From NCBI RefSeq assembly GCF_035581345.1, contig NZ_CP141608.1, positions 4,432,501 through 4,496,500 on the forward strand: 64,000 bases of DNA, read 5' to 3'. A program made the position numbers and the translations under genes. Positions 1 through 8,247 of this stretch are shown here, in pieces. Within the stretch, counting starts at the first letter, position 1. Each line of letters begins with the position of its first letter. The notes under the pieces are model-generated. The model ran no database searches and was not told the DNA's origin. It was given only the letters and a program-made list of their open reading frames with translations. This DNA is from Pseudomonas sp. JQ170C. GTDB lineage: Bacteria > Pseudomonadota > Gammaproteobacteria > Pseudomonadales > Pseudomonadaceae.

Positions 1-327
1 GCGCGTCAGCTGGATGAGTACTTTGCCCGCACACGGGAGCAGTTTCAGCTCCGGCTGGCGCCTCAGGGCACGGCGTTTCAGCGCGAGGTCTGGGCTGCCT
101 TGCAACGTATTCCCTACGGCACGACCTGCAGCTACGGCGACCTGGCGCAGCAGATCAATCGTCCGCGGGCCGTTCGCGCGGTCGGGACCGCCAACGGTGC
201 CAACCCGATCTCGATCATCGTGCCGTGTCACCGAGTCATCGGCAGCAACGGGACGCTGACCGGGTATGCAGGGGGGGTTGAGCGCAAGCAAATATTGCTG
301 GAGCTTGAAGGGGCGTGGTTGATCTGA
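1..327 (+). CDS. ogt: Methylated-DNA--protein-cysteine methyltransferase, 3' part
   Basis: The window opens inside this gene, so the N-terminus is missing and about 108 codons remain. The enzyme removes alkyl groups from O6 of guanine in DNA by transferring them to its own cysteine, a single-use repair reaction. The active-site motif PCHRVIG is present, as is the helix-turn-helix region before it ([14 protein letters not shown] and RAVGTANG), which inserts into the DNA minor groove in this family. Family members are about 160-175 residues, so roughly one third is lost at the window edge. Whether it is a stand-alone Ogt or the C-terminal half of an Ada-type fusion cannot be decided here. Confidence 0.9.
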   Translation, partial: ARQLDEYFARTREQFQLRLAPQGTAFQREVWAALQRIPYGTTCSYGDLAQQINRPRAVRAVGTANGANPISIIVPCHRVIGSNGTLTGYAGGVERKQILLELEGAWLI

Positions 328-335
328 AGGATGGA

Positions 336-372
336 TTTCGCGGGGCACGCTGAGCGAGCGTGCCCCGCGAAA
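336..372. repeat. REP-like perfect hairpin between convergent genes
   Basis: Two perfect 16-base inverted arms (336-351 and 357-372) flank a 5-base loop. The outer part, TTTCGCGGGGCA, matches the edge of the REP repeats elsewhere in the window, but the inner AAGCCCGCTCC core is replaced by CGCT. It lies between the stop of the alkyltransferase gene and the stop of the small membrane-protein gene, where it could act as a bidirectional 3'-end barrier. There is no T-run, so a Rho-independent terminator is not supported. Confidence 0.7.
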
Positions 373-375
373 CGG

Positions 376-567
376 TTACAACCGCACATTCCCTCGCGGC
401 CCGGCAATCGCCCAGATAATCAAGCCCAGTACCGGCAGCAACAGGATCAACAAGATCCACAGGATCTTGGCGCCCATGCCGGCACTGCTCTTGACCACAT
501 TGATGATCGCCCAGATATCCAGCGCGAGGATAATCAGGCCTACCAGGCCATTGAAGGTGGAACCCAT
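376..567 (-). CDS. Small PLDc_N-type inner-membrane protein (63 aa)
   Basis: A 63-residue protein with two hydrophobic segments (about residues 8-26 and 33-55) separated by a short polar turn, ending in a basic tail. The pattern of a first helix, a lysine-containing turn and a second helix with LLPVLGLIIWA resembles the N-terminal membrane domain of cardiolipin synthases (PLDc_N), here as a stand-alone protein with no phosphodiesterase (HKD) motif. The function of such stand-alone proteins is not established. The ATG at 567 is preceded by GGGAG at good spacing. It is a single gene convergent with the alkyltransferase gene. Confidence 0.75.
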   Translation of the reverse strand: MGSTFNGLVGLIILALDIWAIINVVKSSAGMGAKILWILLILLLPVLGLIIWAIAGPRGNVRL

Positions 568-696
568 GGTCTCGCTCCCGTGATCGCATTCGCCCAGAAG
601 GATAGCTGGCTATAAGCCCCATAGAGGCGATTCGTTGGCTGCGCCATGACAACGCTGGTTACACTCGAACCATCAAATTGCTTCAGTGAGGTCGCT

Positions 697-1638
697 ATGC
701 CCCCCGCTCAAAGCTCCAGCAGCCCGGCTCCGGTTTCCCTCTGGAACGCATGGCTGCAACAGGCGCAAACCACGCCCTGGCTGAGTGCCGGATTGGGCCT
801 GAGCCTGCTGGTGGTGCTTGGCCTGTTGATGGCCAGCGCCTGGAACGCCGTACACGGCGATCATCAGGAGAACCTTCATATGGCCATGCTCGGTGGCCTT
901 GCGGGGTTTGCCTCTACGGCCCTGGGCGCGGTCATGGCAGTGGTATTACGGGAAGTCAGTGCCCGCAGCCAGGACGTGATGCTTGGCTTTGCCGCCGGCA
1001 TGATGCTCGCCGCCAGTTCGTTCTCGCTGATATTGCCTGGCCTGGATGCCGCTCGCGAGATCACCGGCAATGGTCCCTATGCAGCGTTGACCGTGGTGGT
1101 TGGCATGGGGCTTGGGGTCTTGCTGATGCTGGGCCTCGACCGCTTCACCCCGCATGAGCACGAAAGCACCGGCCCGTGCGGGCCGCAAGCCGAACGGATC
1201 AACCGGGTGTGGCTGTTCGTGCTGGCGATCACCTTGCATAACCTGCCCGAAGGCATGGCTATCGGTGTGAGTTTCGCCAATGGGGATCTGAATGTCGGCC
1301 TGCCGCTGACCAGCGCCATCGCCATCCAGGACATTCCCGAAGGCCTGGCAGTGGCACTGGCCCTGCGCGCCACCGGGCTTTCGACCCTGAAGGCCGCGCT
1401 GGTGGCCATCGGTTCCGGCCTGATGGAGCCCATCGGCGCAGTCATCGGCCTGGGCATCTCCACCGGCTTTGCCATTGCCTACCCCGTGAGCATGGGCCTG
1501 GCTGCCGGCGCAATGATCTTCGTGGTGTCCCATGAGGTGATCCCGGAGACCCACCGCAACGGTCATCAGACCTCAGCCACCCTCGGCCTGATGGGCGGCT
1601 TTGCAGTGATGATGTTTCTCGATACCGCGCTGGGTTAA
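697..1638 (+). CDS. ZIP-family divalent metal transporter
   Basis: A polytopic membrane protein of about 313 residues that should import divalent metal such as zinc. Two conserved ZIP motifs are visible in neighbouring helices: HNLPEG (in ITLHNLPEGMAIGVSF) and the paired DIPEG (IQDIPEGLAVAL), whose His/Asn/Glu residues form the binuclear metal site in the family. A short histidine-containing loop (HEHE) precedes them, as in ZIP proteins generally. The ATG at 697 is chosen because GAGG lies just upstream; an in-frame ATG at 646 would add 17 poorly hydrophobic residues. No Zur-type operator was identified. The stop codon overlaps that of the convergent downstream gene. Confidence 0.88.
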   Translation: MPPAQSSSSPAPVSLWNAWLQQAQTTPWLSAGLGLSLLVVLGLLMASAWNAVHGDHQENLHMAMLGGLAGFASTALGAVMAVVLREVSARSQDVMLGFAAGMMLAASSFSLILPGLDAAREITGNGPYAALTVVVGMGLGVLLMLGLDRFTPHEHESTGPCGPQAERINRVWLFVLAITLHNLPEGMAIGVSFANGDLNVGLPLTSAIAIQDIPEGLAVALALRATGLSTLKAALVAIGSGLMEPIGAVIGLGISTGFAIAYPVSMGLAAGAMIFVVSHEVIPETHRNGHQTSATLGLMGGFAVMMFLDTALG

Positions 1639-2165
1639 ACGTGTACTGCCACCCGCAGCGCCTCCAGTGCCGGTGCTGCGGCAATCCCCACCTCGGCGCA
1701 CAGCTCCAGCACCCGCGCCAGGTCATCGTTGCCGACCAGCACCATCTGTAGCTCATCATCGAGCAACTGGCTGAAGTTCATCAGCACATAGCCCCCCGCC
1801 TCCTTGTTCATCGCCCCCATCTGCACCTGGATACGATTGAGTGCGGTCAATGGCTCGACCTTGGCCAATTGCTTGGATTTCAGGTTAAAGGGGACGCTCT
1901 TGTCGAAGGAGTCGACGATCTGGGCGAACAGGTCCTGGTAGGTATCGGCCTGGAACAGCACGGTGTCTGGCAGGCTGCCGACGATGATCCATTCACCCAG
2001 GGGGAACGGGAAACTGTCGTCGTAGTTGATGTCCGGGTTGGCGGCGAGGAAGGCTTGCGGGTCGGCGTAGGCCTGGGCGGCTTCGTCGGCGATACGCTCG
2101 ATATCGTCTTCGCGCATGCAGCCAGCGCTGATTTTGCCGATGAGTTCGACCAGTTGGGATTTCAT
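1635..2165 (-). CDS. Conserved hypothetical protein (176 aa)
   Basis: I do not recognise a named domain. The protein is acidic and soluble with no signal peptide or membrane segment. It starts with a helical region (LVELIGKISAGCMREDDIERIADEAA), has an aromatic middle (NYDDSFPFPLGEWIIVGSLPD) and ends in a leucine/valine-rich part. It reads like a cytoplasmic Pseudomonas protein of unknown role. Codon use matches its neighbours. The stop codon TAA (read from 1637 to 1635) and the TAA of the ZIP gene (1636-1638) share the palindrome TTAA. An ATG at 2165 opens the frame. Confidence 0.7.
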   Translation of the reverse strand: MKSQLVELIGKISAGCMREDDIERIADEAAQAYADPQAFLAANPDINYDDSFPFPLGEWIIVGSLPDTVLFQADTYQDLFAQIVDSFDKSVPFNLKSKQLAKVEPLTALNRIQVQMGAMNKEAGGYVLMNFSQLLDDELQMVLVGNDDLARVLELCAEVGIAAAPALEALRVAVHV

Positions 2166-2225
2166 GAAGGGGCCCTGCGACGATAAAAAAAGTCGCCAAG
2201 GATAGCCGCAAAAGCCCCCTGGGGG

Positions 2226-2750
2226 TTAGCCGACCAGCGCCTGCAACTGCGCAGCGGTGTCGCTGGCGCCCATGGTCTGGGCCGCTGCGAGCGCTGTGGT
2301 GCCCTGGGCATCACGGTGCGCAGGGTTGGCACCTTTGCCCAGCAGATACTCGACGATGCCGGTGCGGTTGAACATGGCGGCCAGCATCAGTGCGGTGCGA
2401 CCATCGGCTGAAGTAGCGTCGACCTGGGCGCCCTGCTCCAGCAGCAGCTGGATCATGTTCAGATTGCCCTTGAATGCCGCGCCGGCGATAGGCAACTGGC
2501 CTTTGTCGTTGGCGATTTGTGGGTCGGCGCCATGGCTCAACAGCACCCGCACCGCATCCAGATGACCGTGATAGCTGGCGAGCATCAGCAAGGTATCGCC
2601 GTTGCCATTGCGCAGGTTGACCGGCAGGCCTTTTTCCAGCAGGCGATCGAGCATGGTGGCATCACCCTGCCGGGCGCGATCAAATACCTGCTCGGCAAAT
2701 TCCGCCGCTTCGTCATCATTCATCTGCACGGGCGTACGTGGGTCGGACAT
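2226..2750 (-). CDS. Ankyrin-repeat protein (174 aa)
   Basis: A small soluble protein consisting mostly of about four ankyrin repeats. The signature pattern is clear in NGDTLLMLASYHGHLDAV, DKGQLPIAGAAFKGNL, DGRTALMLAAMFNRTG and AQGTTALAAAQTMG. Ankyrin repeats bind partner proteins. In several pseudomonads a similar protein is encoded beside a catalase gene and supports catalase activity, but no catalase is encoded here, so the partner is unknown. The ATG at 2750 is chosen over an upstream in-frame start because AGGAGG precedes it and the extra 51 residues would be non-repetitive. There is no signal peptide in this form. Confidence 0.82.
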   Translation of the reverse strand: MSDPRTPVQMNDDEAAEFAEQVFDRARQGDATMLDRLLEKGLPVNLRNGNGDTLLMLASYHGHLDAVRVLLSHGADPQIANDKGQLPIAGAAFKGNLNMIQLLLEQGAQVDATSADGRTALMLAAMFNRTGIVEYLLGKGANPAHRDAQGTTALAAAQTMGASDTAAQLQALVG

Positions 2751-3024
2751 GGGGAACCTCCTGGTGGCCGGTAAAGCCCAAGTCTTTGTCACTAGCCACT
2801 TCAGGTCAACGTCAGATAAGTCATTGCCCCGACAGCGTAAATCTATTGGCCAGGCCGTCATGCAAAATGCACGGCGCAAACTGCACGGCCCTGCAGAATG
2901 CACGGTGAAGCGCCCGGTAAATTACCGCAACATGCTGTTTTTAAAAGGTTTTTAAAGAAAGTAAAAACTGGCACAGTCACTGCACCCATCACTCCATGTC
3001 TGCCATCTACAGTCAGGAGCTGAT

Positions 3025-3297
3025 ATGGACCTCATCCAGGAAAAATTCGCCTCGGTATTCTCCGCCTACGCCGTCACCACCCAGGCGCGCCCCGACGGCG
3101 GCATTCTGCTGACGTTGCGTGCAGCAGATGGCAAGCAGATCAAGCGCTCGCTTTCCTACGGCCAGATGCACTGTGCCGAACAGTTGTCCTGGGCCATCAG
3201 TGCCATTCGCCGCGACCTGGCCGAGCAGGCCAGTGAATTGCCGGTGATTTCCATGTTGCAGAGCCAGCAGCGGTTTGCGTTGCCGACTTATCGATAG
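3025..3297 (+). CDS. DUF3509 family protein (90 aa)
   Basis: A 90-residue soluble protein that I recognise as the Pseudomonas-typical DUF3509 family from its opening (MDLIQEKFASVFSAYAVTTQ) and the middle segment KRSLSYGQM. Function unknown. A strong ribosome-binding site (CAGGAG) lies 6-7 bases before the ATG. The 270-base upstream gap is AT-rich near 2925-2970, so the gene probably has its own promoter. It is followed directly by a REP hairpin. Confidence 0.8.
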   Translation: MDLIQEKFASVFSAYAVTTQARPDGGILLTLRAADGKQIKRSLSYGQMHCAEQLSWAISAIRRDLAEQASELPVISMLQSQQRFALPTYR

Positions 3298-3307
3298 GTG
3301 AATGCAG

Positions 3308-3353
3308 CGCGGGGCAAGCCCGCTCCCACACTGTGGGAGCGGGCTTGCCCGCG
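3308..3353. repeat. REP inverted repeat
   Basis: Arms at 3308-3330 and 3332-3353 pair over 22 positions with one G missing on the right, around the core GGGCAAGCCCGCTCCCACA. The same core recurs at 8199, 13940, 13994, 50887 and 50918. It lies between the convergent stops of the DUF3509 gene and the acireductone-dioxygenase-like gene. REP elements of this kind are common in P. putida-group genomes at transcript 3' ends. Confidence 0.88.
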
Positions 3354-3357
3354 TTTT

Positions 3358-3876
3358 TCAATCGTCCAGCCGGGGGAACCCTGCAGCGATCTTCTCACCG
3401 GTAAACGTCACCACCCCACCCTCTCGACTGTTGCCCAGGCCGATTGCCACAAACCGCGGGTCTTCCCCGAAATCGACCCAGTGCCGAATACCGGCCGGCA
3501 CACAGATCAGGTCGCTCTTCTCGCACAGCACCGCATAGATGTAGTCCTCGATATGCAGGGTGAACAAGCCACGGCCGCTGGCGAAAAAGCGCACCAGGTC
3601 TTCGTCACGCGTGTGTTCTTCGAGCAAGCTGGCATCCGCCTCGCGGACAACATCAACGCTTGTGTACCCGCGTTCGCTCAGCAGCGTGTCGATGTCCTGC
3701 CGATAGGCAGCAATCACCTCCTCCTGGCTGGCACCCGACTGCAGCGACGCCTGGGCCTGCCAGCGCTCGAAGCGCACGCCGTGCTCGGCCAGGGTGGCAG
3801 CGATATCTTCAAGATGGGTCAGGACTTTGTTCGGGATATCCGGGGTGGACTGGTGATACACGGTCAGGCTGCTCAT
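3358..3876 (-). CDS. Acireductone dioxygenase-like protein with degenerate metal site
   Basis: The 172-residue protein aligns along its length with acireductone dioxygenase (MtnD, ARD), the cupin enzyme of the methionine salvage pathway: the opening LTVYHQSTPDIPNKVLTHLEDIA, the GRGLFTLHI strand and the PAGIRHW segment are typical. In active ARDs the metal is held by HxHxxxE plus a later His. Here only the first His (H88) and the last (H132) remain; the second His is Arg90 and the Glu is Leu94. The chain is also shorter than usual before this motif. It follows aroC and the MFS gene on the same strand and is not linked to mtnB or mtnC. It is probably a diverged paralogue that cannot bind iron or nickel normally. 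Confidence 0.82.
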   Translation of the reverse strand: MSSLTVYHQSTPDIPNKVLTHLEDIAATLAEHGVRFERWQAQASLQSGASQEEVIAAYRQDIDTLLSERGYTSVDVVREADASLLEEHTRDEDLVRFFASGRGLFTLHIEDYIYAVLCEKSDLICVPAGIRHWVDFGEDPRFVAIGLGNSREGGVVTFTGEKIAAGFPRLDD

Positions 3877-3917
3877 CAGGGCAACTCCTTATTCCGGCCA
3901 ATGGTCACGGCCAAGGC

Positions 3918-5066
3918 TCAAGCCCTGTCCTCTTTCATTCGAGTCGCAATGATAACGGCTGCCGCCAGGGCGGCGACGCTGGCAATACTAAAGGTGGTAG
4001 CGGCGCCCAGCAGGTTCCAGCTGTAGCCCGAATACAACGCACCCAGCGCCCCCCCTGTCCCGGCCAGGGCGGCATACAAGGCCTGCCCCTGCCCCTGCTG
4101 GCGCGCGCCAAAACTGCGCTGCACAAAGGCGATAGCGGCGGCATGAAAACTGCCGAACGTGGCCGCGTGAAGCAACTGGGCAAACAGCAACACGCCCACA
4201 TGCTCGGCAAAATTGCCCAGCAGCAGCCAACGCAGGGCAGCCAGGGCGAAACTGGCCATCAGTACCCGGCGCAACGACACGCGGGCCAGAATCCAGCTCA
4301 TGGCCAGGAACATCAACACCTCGGCCACCACGCCCAGGGCCCAGAGCATGCCGATGATGCCGCGGCTGTAGCCCAGATGCTCCAGGTGCAATGTCAGGAA
4401 GGTGTAGTACGGGCCGTGACTGAGCTGCATCAGTGCCACACAGGTGTAAAACGCCGCCACACCCGGGCTGGCCAGTTGCTTGAGAAAGCCTCCCCCGCTG
4501 CTGCGCTCGTTCTGCCCGGGTGGCTGGGCGTTGGGTACCCAGAGGCTCGCCAGCACAATACCGGCCATGATGATCACCAGCGCCAGCGGATACACATCCA
4601 GGCTCAGGCCATCGAACAGACGCCCCAGGCCCACCACGGTAAGAATGAATCCGATCGACCCCCACAAGCGGATCTGGCTGTAACGCGCAGTCTGGCCCTG
4701 CAGGTGCGCCAGGGTGATGACTTCAAACTGCGGCAACACCGCATGCCAGAAGAAGGCATGCAACGCCATCACCAGCGCCAGCCAGGCATAGCTCTTGTCG
4801 AAGAAGATCAGCGAGAAGGTCGCCAGCGTGGCCAGCGCCCCCAGGCGCACGATCAGCAGGCGCTGACCGCTGCGATCACCCAGCCAACCCCAGAGGTTGG
4901 GCGCAATGCAGCGCATGAGCATGGGAATGGCGACCAACTCGCCGATACGCGCGCTGGAAAAGCCCAGGTGATCGAAATACAGCGCCAGAAAAGGCGCTGT
5001 AGAACCGAGCAAGGCAAAGTAGAACAGGTAGAAGCTGGACAACCGCCAGTAAGGAATCGGCGCCAC
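3918..5066 (-). CDS. MFS transporter, MFS_1-like / HcaT-like (382 aa)
   Basis: Twelve hydrophobic segments fill the protein. The N-terminal part (PYWRLSSFYLFYFALLGSTAPFLALYF, then LGFSSARIGEL and LWGWLGDRSGQR) resembles the nucleoside or phenylpropionate permease-like MFS group (HcaT/NupG type). The substrate cannot be read from sequence. The GTG at 5066 must be the start, because an in-frame TGA lies two codons upstream; the ribosome-binding site is weak, suggesting coupling to aroC translation 38 bases upstream. It sits between aroC and the ARD-like gene in one minus-strand run. Confidence 0.82.
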   Translation of the reverse strand: MAPIPYWRLSSFYLFYFALLGSTAPFLALYFDHLGFSSARIGELVAIPMLMRCIAPNLWGWLGDRSGQRLLIVRLGALATLATFSLIFFDKSYAWLALVMALHAFFWHAVLPQFEVITLAHLQGQTARYSQIRLWGSIGFILTVVGLGRLFDGLSLDVYPLALVIIMAGIVLASLWVPNAQPPGQNERSSGGGFLKQLASPGVAAFYTCVALMQLSHGPYYTFLTLHLEHLGYSRGIIGMLWALGVVAEVLMFLAMSWILARVSLRRVLMASFALAALRWLLLGNFAEHVGVLLFAQLLHAATFGSFHAAAIAFVQRSFGARQQGQGQALYAALAGTGGALGALYSGYSWNLLGAATTFSIASVAALAAAVIIATRMKEDRA

Positions 5067-5104
5067 GGCTCAACAGGCCGCGGCGCGATTGGCACGTGCT
5101 GGCA

Positions 5105-6196
5105 TTACAGTTGGCCCAGTACCGGAGTGGTCACTTTCACGTCGGCATTCTGCCCGCGATGACGCAGCAGGTGATCCATCAGCACGATGGCCATCATCGC
5201 TTCGGCGATCGGTGTTGCACGGATGCCGACGCACGGGTCGTGACGACCTTTGGTGATCACTTCCACCGGATTGCCGTGGATGTCGATGGAACGCCCCGGC
5301 GTAGTGATGCTCGACGTCGGCTTCAGGGCCAGATGGGCGACGATTGGCTGGCCGGAGGAAATCCCGCCGAGGATGCCGCCGGCGTTGTTGCTGAGGAAAC
5401 CTTCAGGGGTCATCTCGTCACGGTGCTCGGTGCCGCGCTGGGCGACGCTGGCGAAACCGGCGCCGATCTCTACGCCCTTGACCGCGTTGATGCTCATCAG
5501 GGCATGGGCGAGTTCGGCGTCCAGACGGTCGAAGATCGGCTCGCCCAGGCCAGGCGTGACGCCTTCGGCGACCACGGTGATCTTGGCACCTACCGAGTCC
5601 TGGTCACGGCGCAGCTGGTCCATGTAGGCCTCCAGCTCCGGGACCTTGTCGGGATCAGGGCTGAAGAAGGCGTTCTGCTCGACCGAATCCCAGGTCTTGA
5701 ACGGGATTTCGATCGGGCCGAGCTGGCTCATGTAGCCGCGGATCTGAATGCCCTGGGTCGCCAGGTACTTCTTGGCAATGGCACCGGCCGCTACGCGCAT
5801 TGCGGTTTCACGCGCCGAGCTGCGACCACCGCCACGGTAGTCGCGCTCACCGTACTTGTGGTGGTAGGTGTAGTCGGCGTGTGCCGGGCGGAACAGGTCC
5901 TTGATCGCCGAATAGTCCTTGGACTTCTGGTCGGTGTTGCGAATCAGCAGGCCGATGGAGCAGCCGGTAGTACGCCCCTCGAACACGCCCGACAGAATCT
6001 CGACTTCATCGGCTTCCTGGCGCTGGGTGGTGTGCCGGCTGGTGCCGGGCTTGCGCCGGTCAAGGTCGTGCTGCAAGTCGGCCAGCGAGATCTCCAGGCC
6101 CGGCGGACAGCCGTCGACAATGGCGACCAACGCCGGACCATGGCTCTCGCCAGCGGTGGTGACAGTGAACAGCTTGCCGTAGGTATTGCCGGACAT
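5105..6196 (-). CDS. aroC: Chorismate synthase
   Basis: Full-length 363-residue chorismate synthase, the last shikimate-pathway step: it converts 5-enolpyruvylshikimate 3-phosphate to chorismate using reduced FMN. Recognisable signatures are [18 protein letters not shown] near the N-terminus, the [21 protein letters not shown] segment and the GISSGQPI / [12 protein letters not shown] region. The ATG at 6196 is preceded by GGAG. It is the first gene of a minus-strand run with an MFS gene and the ARD-like gene. The substrate is made by the AroA half of the protein encoded at 39453-41693. Confidence 0.97.
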   Translation of the reverse strand: MSGNTYGKLFTVTTAGESHGPALVAIVDGCPPGLEISLADLQHDLDRRKPGTSRHTTQRQEADEVEILSGVFEGRTTGCSIGLLIRNTDQKSKDYSAIKDLFRPAHADYTYHHKYGERDYRGGGRSSARETAMRVAAGAIAKKYLATQGIQIRGYMSQLGPIEIPFKTWDSVEQNAFFSPDPDKVPELEAYMDQLRRDQDSVGAKITVVAEGVTPGLGEPIFDRLDAELAHALMSINAVKGVEIGAGFASVAQRGTEHRDEMTPEGFLSNNAGGILGGISSGQPIVAHLALKPTSSITTPGRSIDIHGNPVEVITKGRHDPCVGIRATPIAEAMMAIVLMDHLLRHRGQNADVKVTTPVLGQL

Positions 6197-6329
6197 GCAG
6201 GACGCTCCGCGAATCAGCCTGATTTGAACAAGGCCGCCAGTATACGCAGGCTAACCATTCAGTTCATCCCTGACTGCGAACCTTCTGCCATGGCCCCGGT
6301 CCAAACTCCACCTTCCCGATAGTGGCCTC

Positions 6330-7292
6330 ATGATGTTGCGCGTTCTCGCGGTAGTCGCCCTGCTGTTCTGCGGCCTGGTCCAGGCCGCCGCCCCCACGGT
6401 GCTGCAACGCCCGATCAGTCTTGTTACGAGCAGCGGCACGCTATACGGCAGCCTGCTATTGCCGCGTACCGAAGCGCCGCCGCCGGTGGTGCTGATCATC
6501 CCGGGTTCCGGGCCGACCGATCGCAACGGCAACAATCCCGACGGCGCCAATACCGACAACCTCAGGCAACTGGCCCTGGTGCTGGCGAAAAACCGTATCG
6601 CCAGCGTGCGCTACGACAAGCGCGGCGTGGCCGCGAGCCAGGCAGCCACGCCGGATGAGCGCAACCTCAGTGTCGAAGGCTATGTCGCCGATGCGGTGGC
6701 CTGGAGCCAGAAGCTCAAGGCCGACCCCCGCTTCGGCGCCCTGATCCTGCTTGGACACAGCGAAGGTGCACTGATCGCAAGCCTGGCGGCAGAGCCCAGC
6801 GACGCCAGCGCGCTGATTAGCGTGGCGGGCAGCGGGCGCCCGGTCGACGAGGTCATGCGCGCACAATTGGTCGACCGCCTGGCGCCCCGCTACAAGCCCG
6901 CCGCCGCCCAGGCGCTCGATGCGCTCAGGGCCGGCCACACCACCCTCAATGTCCCGCCGCCCCTGCGGGACATACTGCGCCCCTCGGTGCAGCCTTACCT
7001 GATCTCACTGTTTCGCCAGCATCCGGCTACCGCGTTCGGCAAGGTGAAGGTGCCGGCACTGATCGTCCAGGGCACCCATGATGTCCAGGTCGATGTCAGC
7101 AATGCCGAACGTCTCAAGGCCGCCAAGCCGGACGCCGAGCTGGCGTTGATCCAGGGCATGAACCACATGCTGCGCATTGCCCCTGCTGATGCCAGCCAGC
7201 AACGTGACAGCTATCTGAATCCGAAATTGCCACAAGCCAGCGAGCTGGGGGAGCGGATTGTCGACTTTATCCACAGGCTGCCTGCTACCTGA
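6330..7292 (+). CDS. Exported alpha/beta hydrolase
   Basis: A 320-residue protein with a cleavable signal peptide (MMLRVLAVVALLFCGLVQAA, likely cut after the alanines) and an alpha/beta-hydrolase fold. The catalytic triad is visible: Ser144 in GHSEG, Asp251 in VQGTHDVQV and His279 in GMNHML. The oxyanion region is IIPGSGPTDRNGNN. It should be a periplasmic esterase or peptidase-like hydrolase of unknown substrate. It is divergent from aroC; the 133-base gap between them holds both start regions. ATG at 6330 and 6333 are both possible starts. Confidence 0.85.
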   Translation: MMLRVLAVVALLFCGLVQAAAPTVLQRPISLVTSSGTLYGSLLLPRTEAPPPVVLIIPGSGPTDRNGNNPDGANTDNLRQLALVLAKNRIASVRYDKRGVAASQAATPDERNLSVEGYVADAVAWSQKLKADPRFGALILLGHSEGALIASLAAEPSDASALISVAGSGRPVDEVMRAQLVDRLAPRYKPAAAQALDALRAGHTTLNVPPPLRDILRPSVQPYLISLFRQHPATAFGKVKVPALIVQGTHDVQVDVSNAERLKAAKPDAELALIQGMNHMLRIAPADASQQRDSYLNPKLPQASELGERIVDFIHRLPAT

Positions 7293-7399
7293 ACGGCGTT
7301 CACCGAAATTGTGCCTCCAGTCCCGGACGATCCTGCCGATAAAGCCGATGCTGGCCTCGTGATTGTGTCCAGCCTGCTGCGCACAAGAGGATCGCCGTG

Positions 7400-8191
7400 A
7401 TGACTGAAGCCGCCCCCCAGGACGCCCCCGACACCCAAGAGGAAGCGCCGGAACCTGCCCCACTGCCCTGGGCAGACGTTGCCCCGGAGCATTTCCAGAT
7501 GCTGCGCCTGGCGCCATCGCCGACCGACCGCAACAGCGGCGCGCGGCCGCTGCGCTTTGTGCAGTACGGCTATGCCGAGCGGCACAACAAGGACACCAGC
7601 CTACTGCGCATGGCCATCCAGTTGCCCGGGCAAAAGGTGCGCAAGGAACAGAACCAGCTGGATATCTGGGTCGACCACCCGGAAAAGCGAGTGCACATCG
7701 GCCCCGACAGCGGCCTGCAGATCGAACCGCTCAACCGCGGCCTTGGACGCTTCATGCTCGCCCAAGCGGTGAGCTGGGCGCAGCGCAGATGGTCGCACTA
7801 CCGCGTTGAAGGCGGCGCGCTGGCGAACAAGGATGCGTTGAACGAGGACACCCGCCTGCGCCGCGATCACGTGCTCCACAGCCACGGGCTGGAAGTGGAA
7901 TACGCGGACGCCCAGCACCTGAAGGGGCGCTATGTCGAATTGCAGGTCGGCGAGCTCAAGGGCGGCTGGAACACCGAGAAGGTGCAGCGCGTGGAAATCC
8001 TTGAGGCGGCGCAGATGCTTCAGCAGGCCGAGCAGACCTTGCAGGAAAAAGAAGCACAACTGCGCGAACGCGATGAGCGGGTAAGCAAGTACCGTCGTGA
8101 AGACAGCGGCCTGCGATTCACCATCACCTGCCTGGTGGCGTTCTCGGTGTTCCAGGCCGGGCTGTTGATCTGGATTGCCACCCACCGCTGA
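7400..8191 (+). CDS. GNAT-like protein with C-terminal coiled coil and membrane anchor
   Basis: A 263-residue protein of unknown function with a clear architecture. After an acidic proline-rich N-terminus (1-30), residues 105-170 resemble the acetyl-CoA-binding part of GNAT acetyltransferases: NRGLGRFMLAQAVSWA matches the R-x-x-G-x-G/A turn and following helix. Residues about 195-235 are a charged coiled coil (QQAEQTLQEKEAQLRERDERV). Residues 239-260 form one hydrophobic helix ending at the C-terminus, so the protein is probably tail-anchored in the inner membrane facing the cytoplasm. ATG at 7400 (or GTG at 7397) follows AGAGG. It is convergent with prmB across a REP. Confidence 0.7.
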   Translation: MTEAAPQDAPDTQEEAPEPAPLPWADVAPEHFQMLRLAPSPTDRNSGARPLRFVQYGYAERHNKDTSLLRMAIQLPGQKVRKEQNQLDIWVDHPEKRVHIGPDSGLQIEPLNRGLGRFMLAQAVSWAQRRWSHYRVEGGALANKDALNEDTRLRRDHVLHSHGLEVEYADAQHLKGRYVELQVGELKGGWNTEKVQRVEILEAAQMLQQAEQTLQEKEAQLRERDERVSKYRREDSGLRFTITCLVAFSVFQAGLLIWIATHR

Positions 8192-8198
8192 ATGCAAC

Positions 8199-8239
8199 GC
8201 GGGGCAAGCCCACTCCTGCAGGAGCGGGCTTGCCCCGCG
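8199..8239. repeat. REP inverted repeat
   Basis: The element has the core GGGGCAAGCCC on the left and GGGCTTGCCCC on the right, joined through CTCCTGCAGGAG, with a single mismatch (A for G) in the left arm. It starts 8 bases after the stop of the GNAT-like gene and ends 8 bases before the stop of prmB, filling the convergent gap. Confidence 0.86.
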
Positions 8240-8247
8240 ATCAAGAC

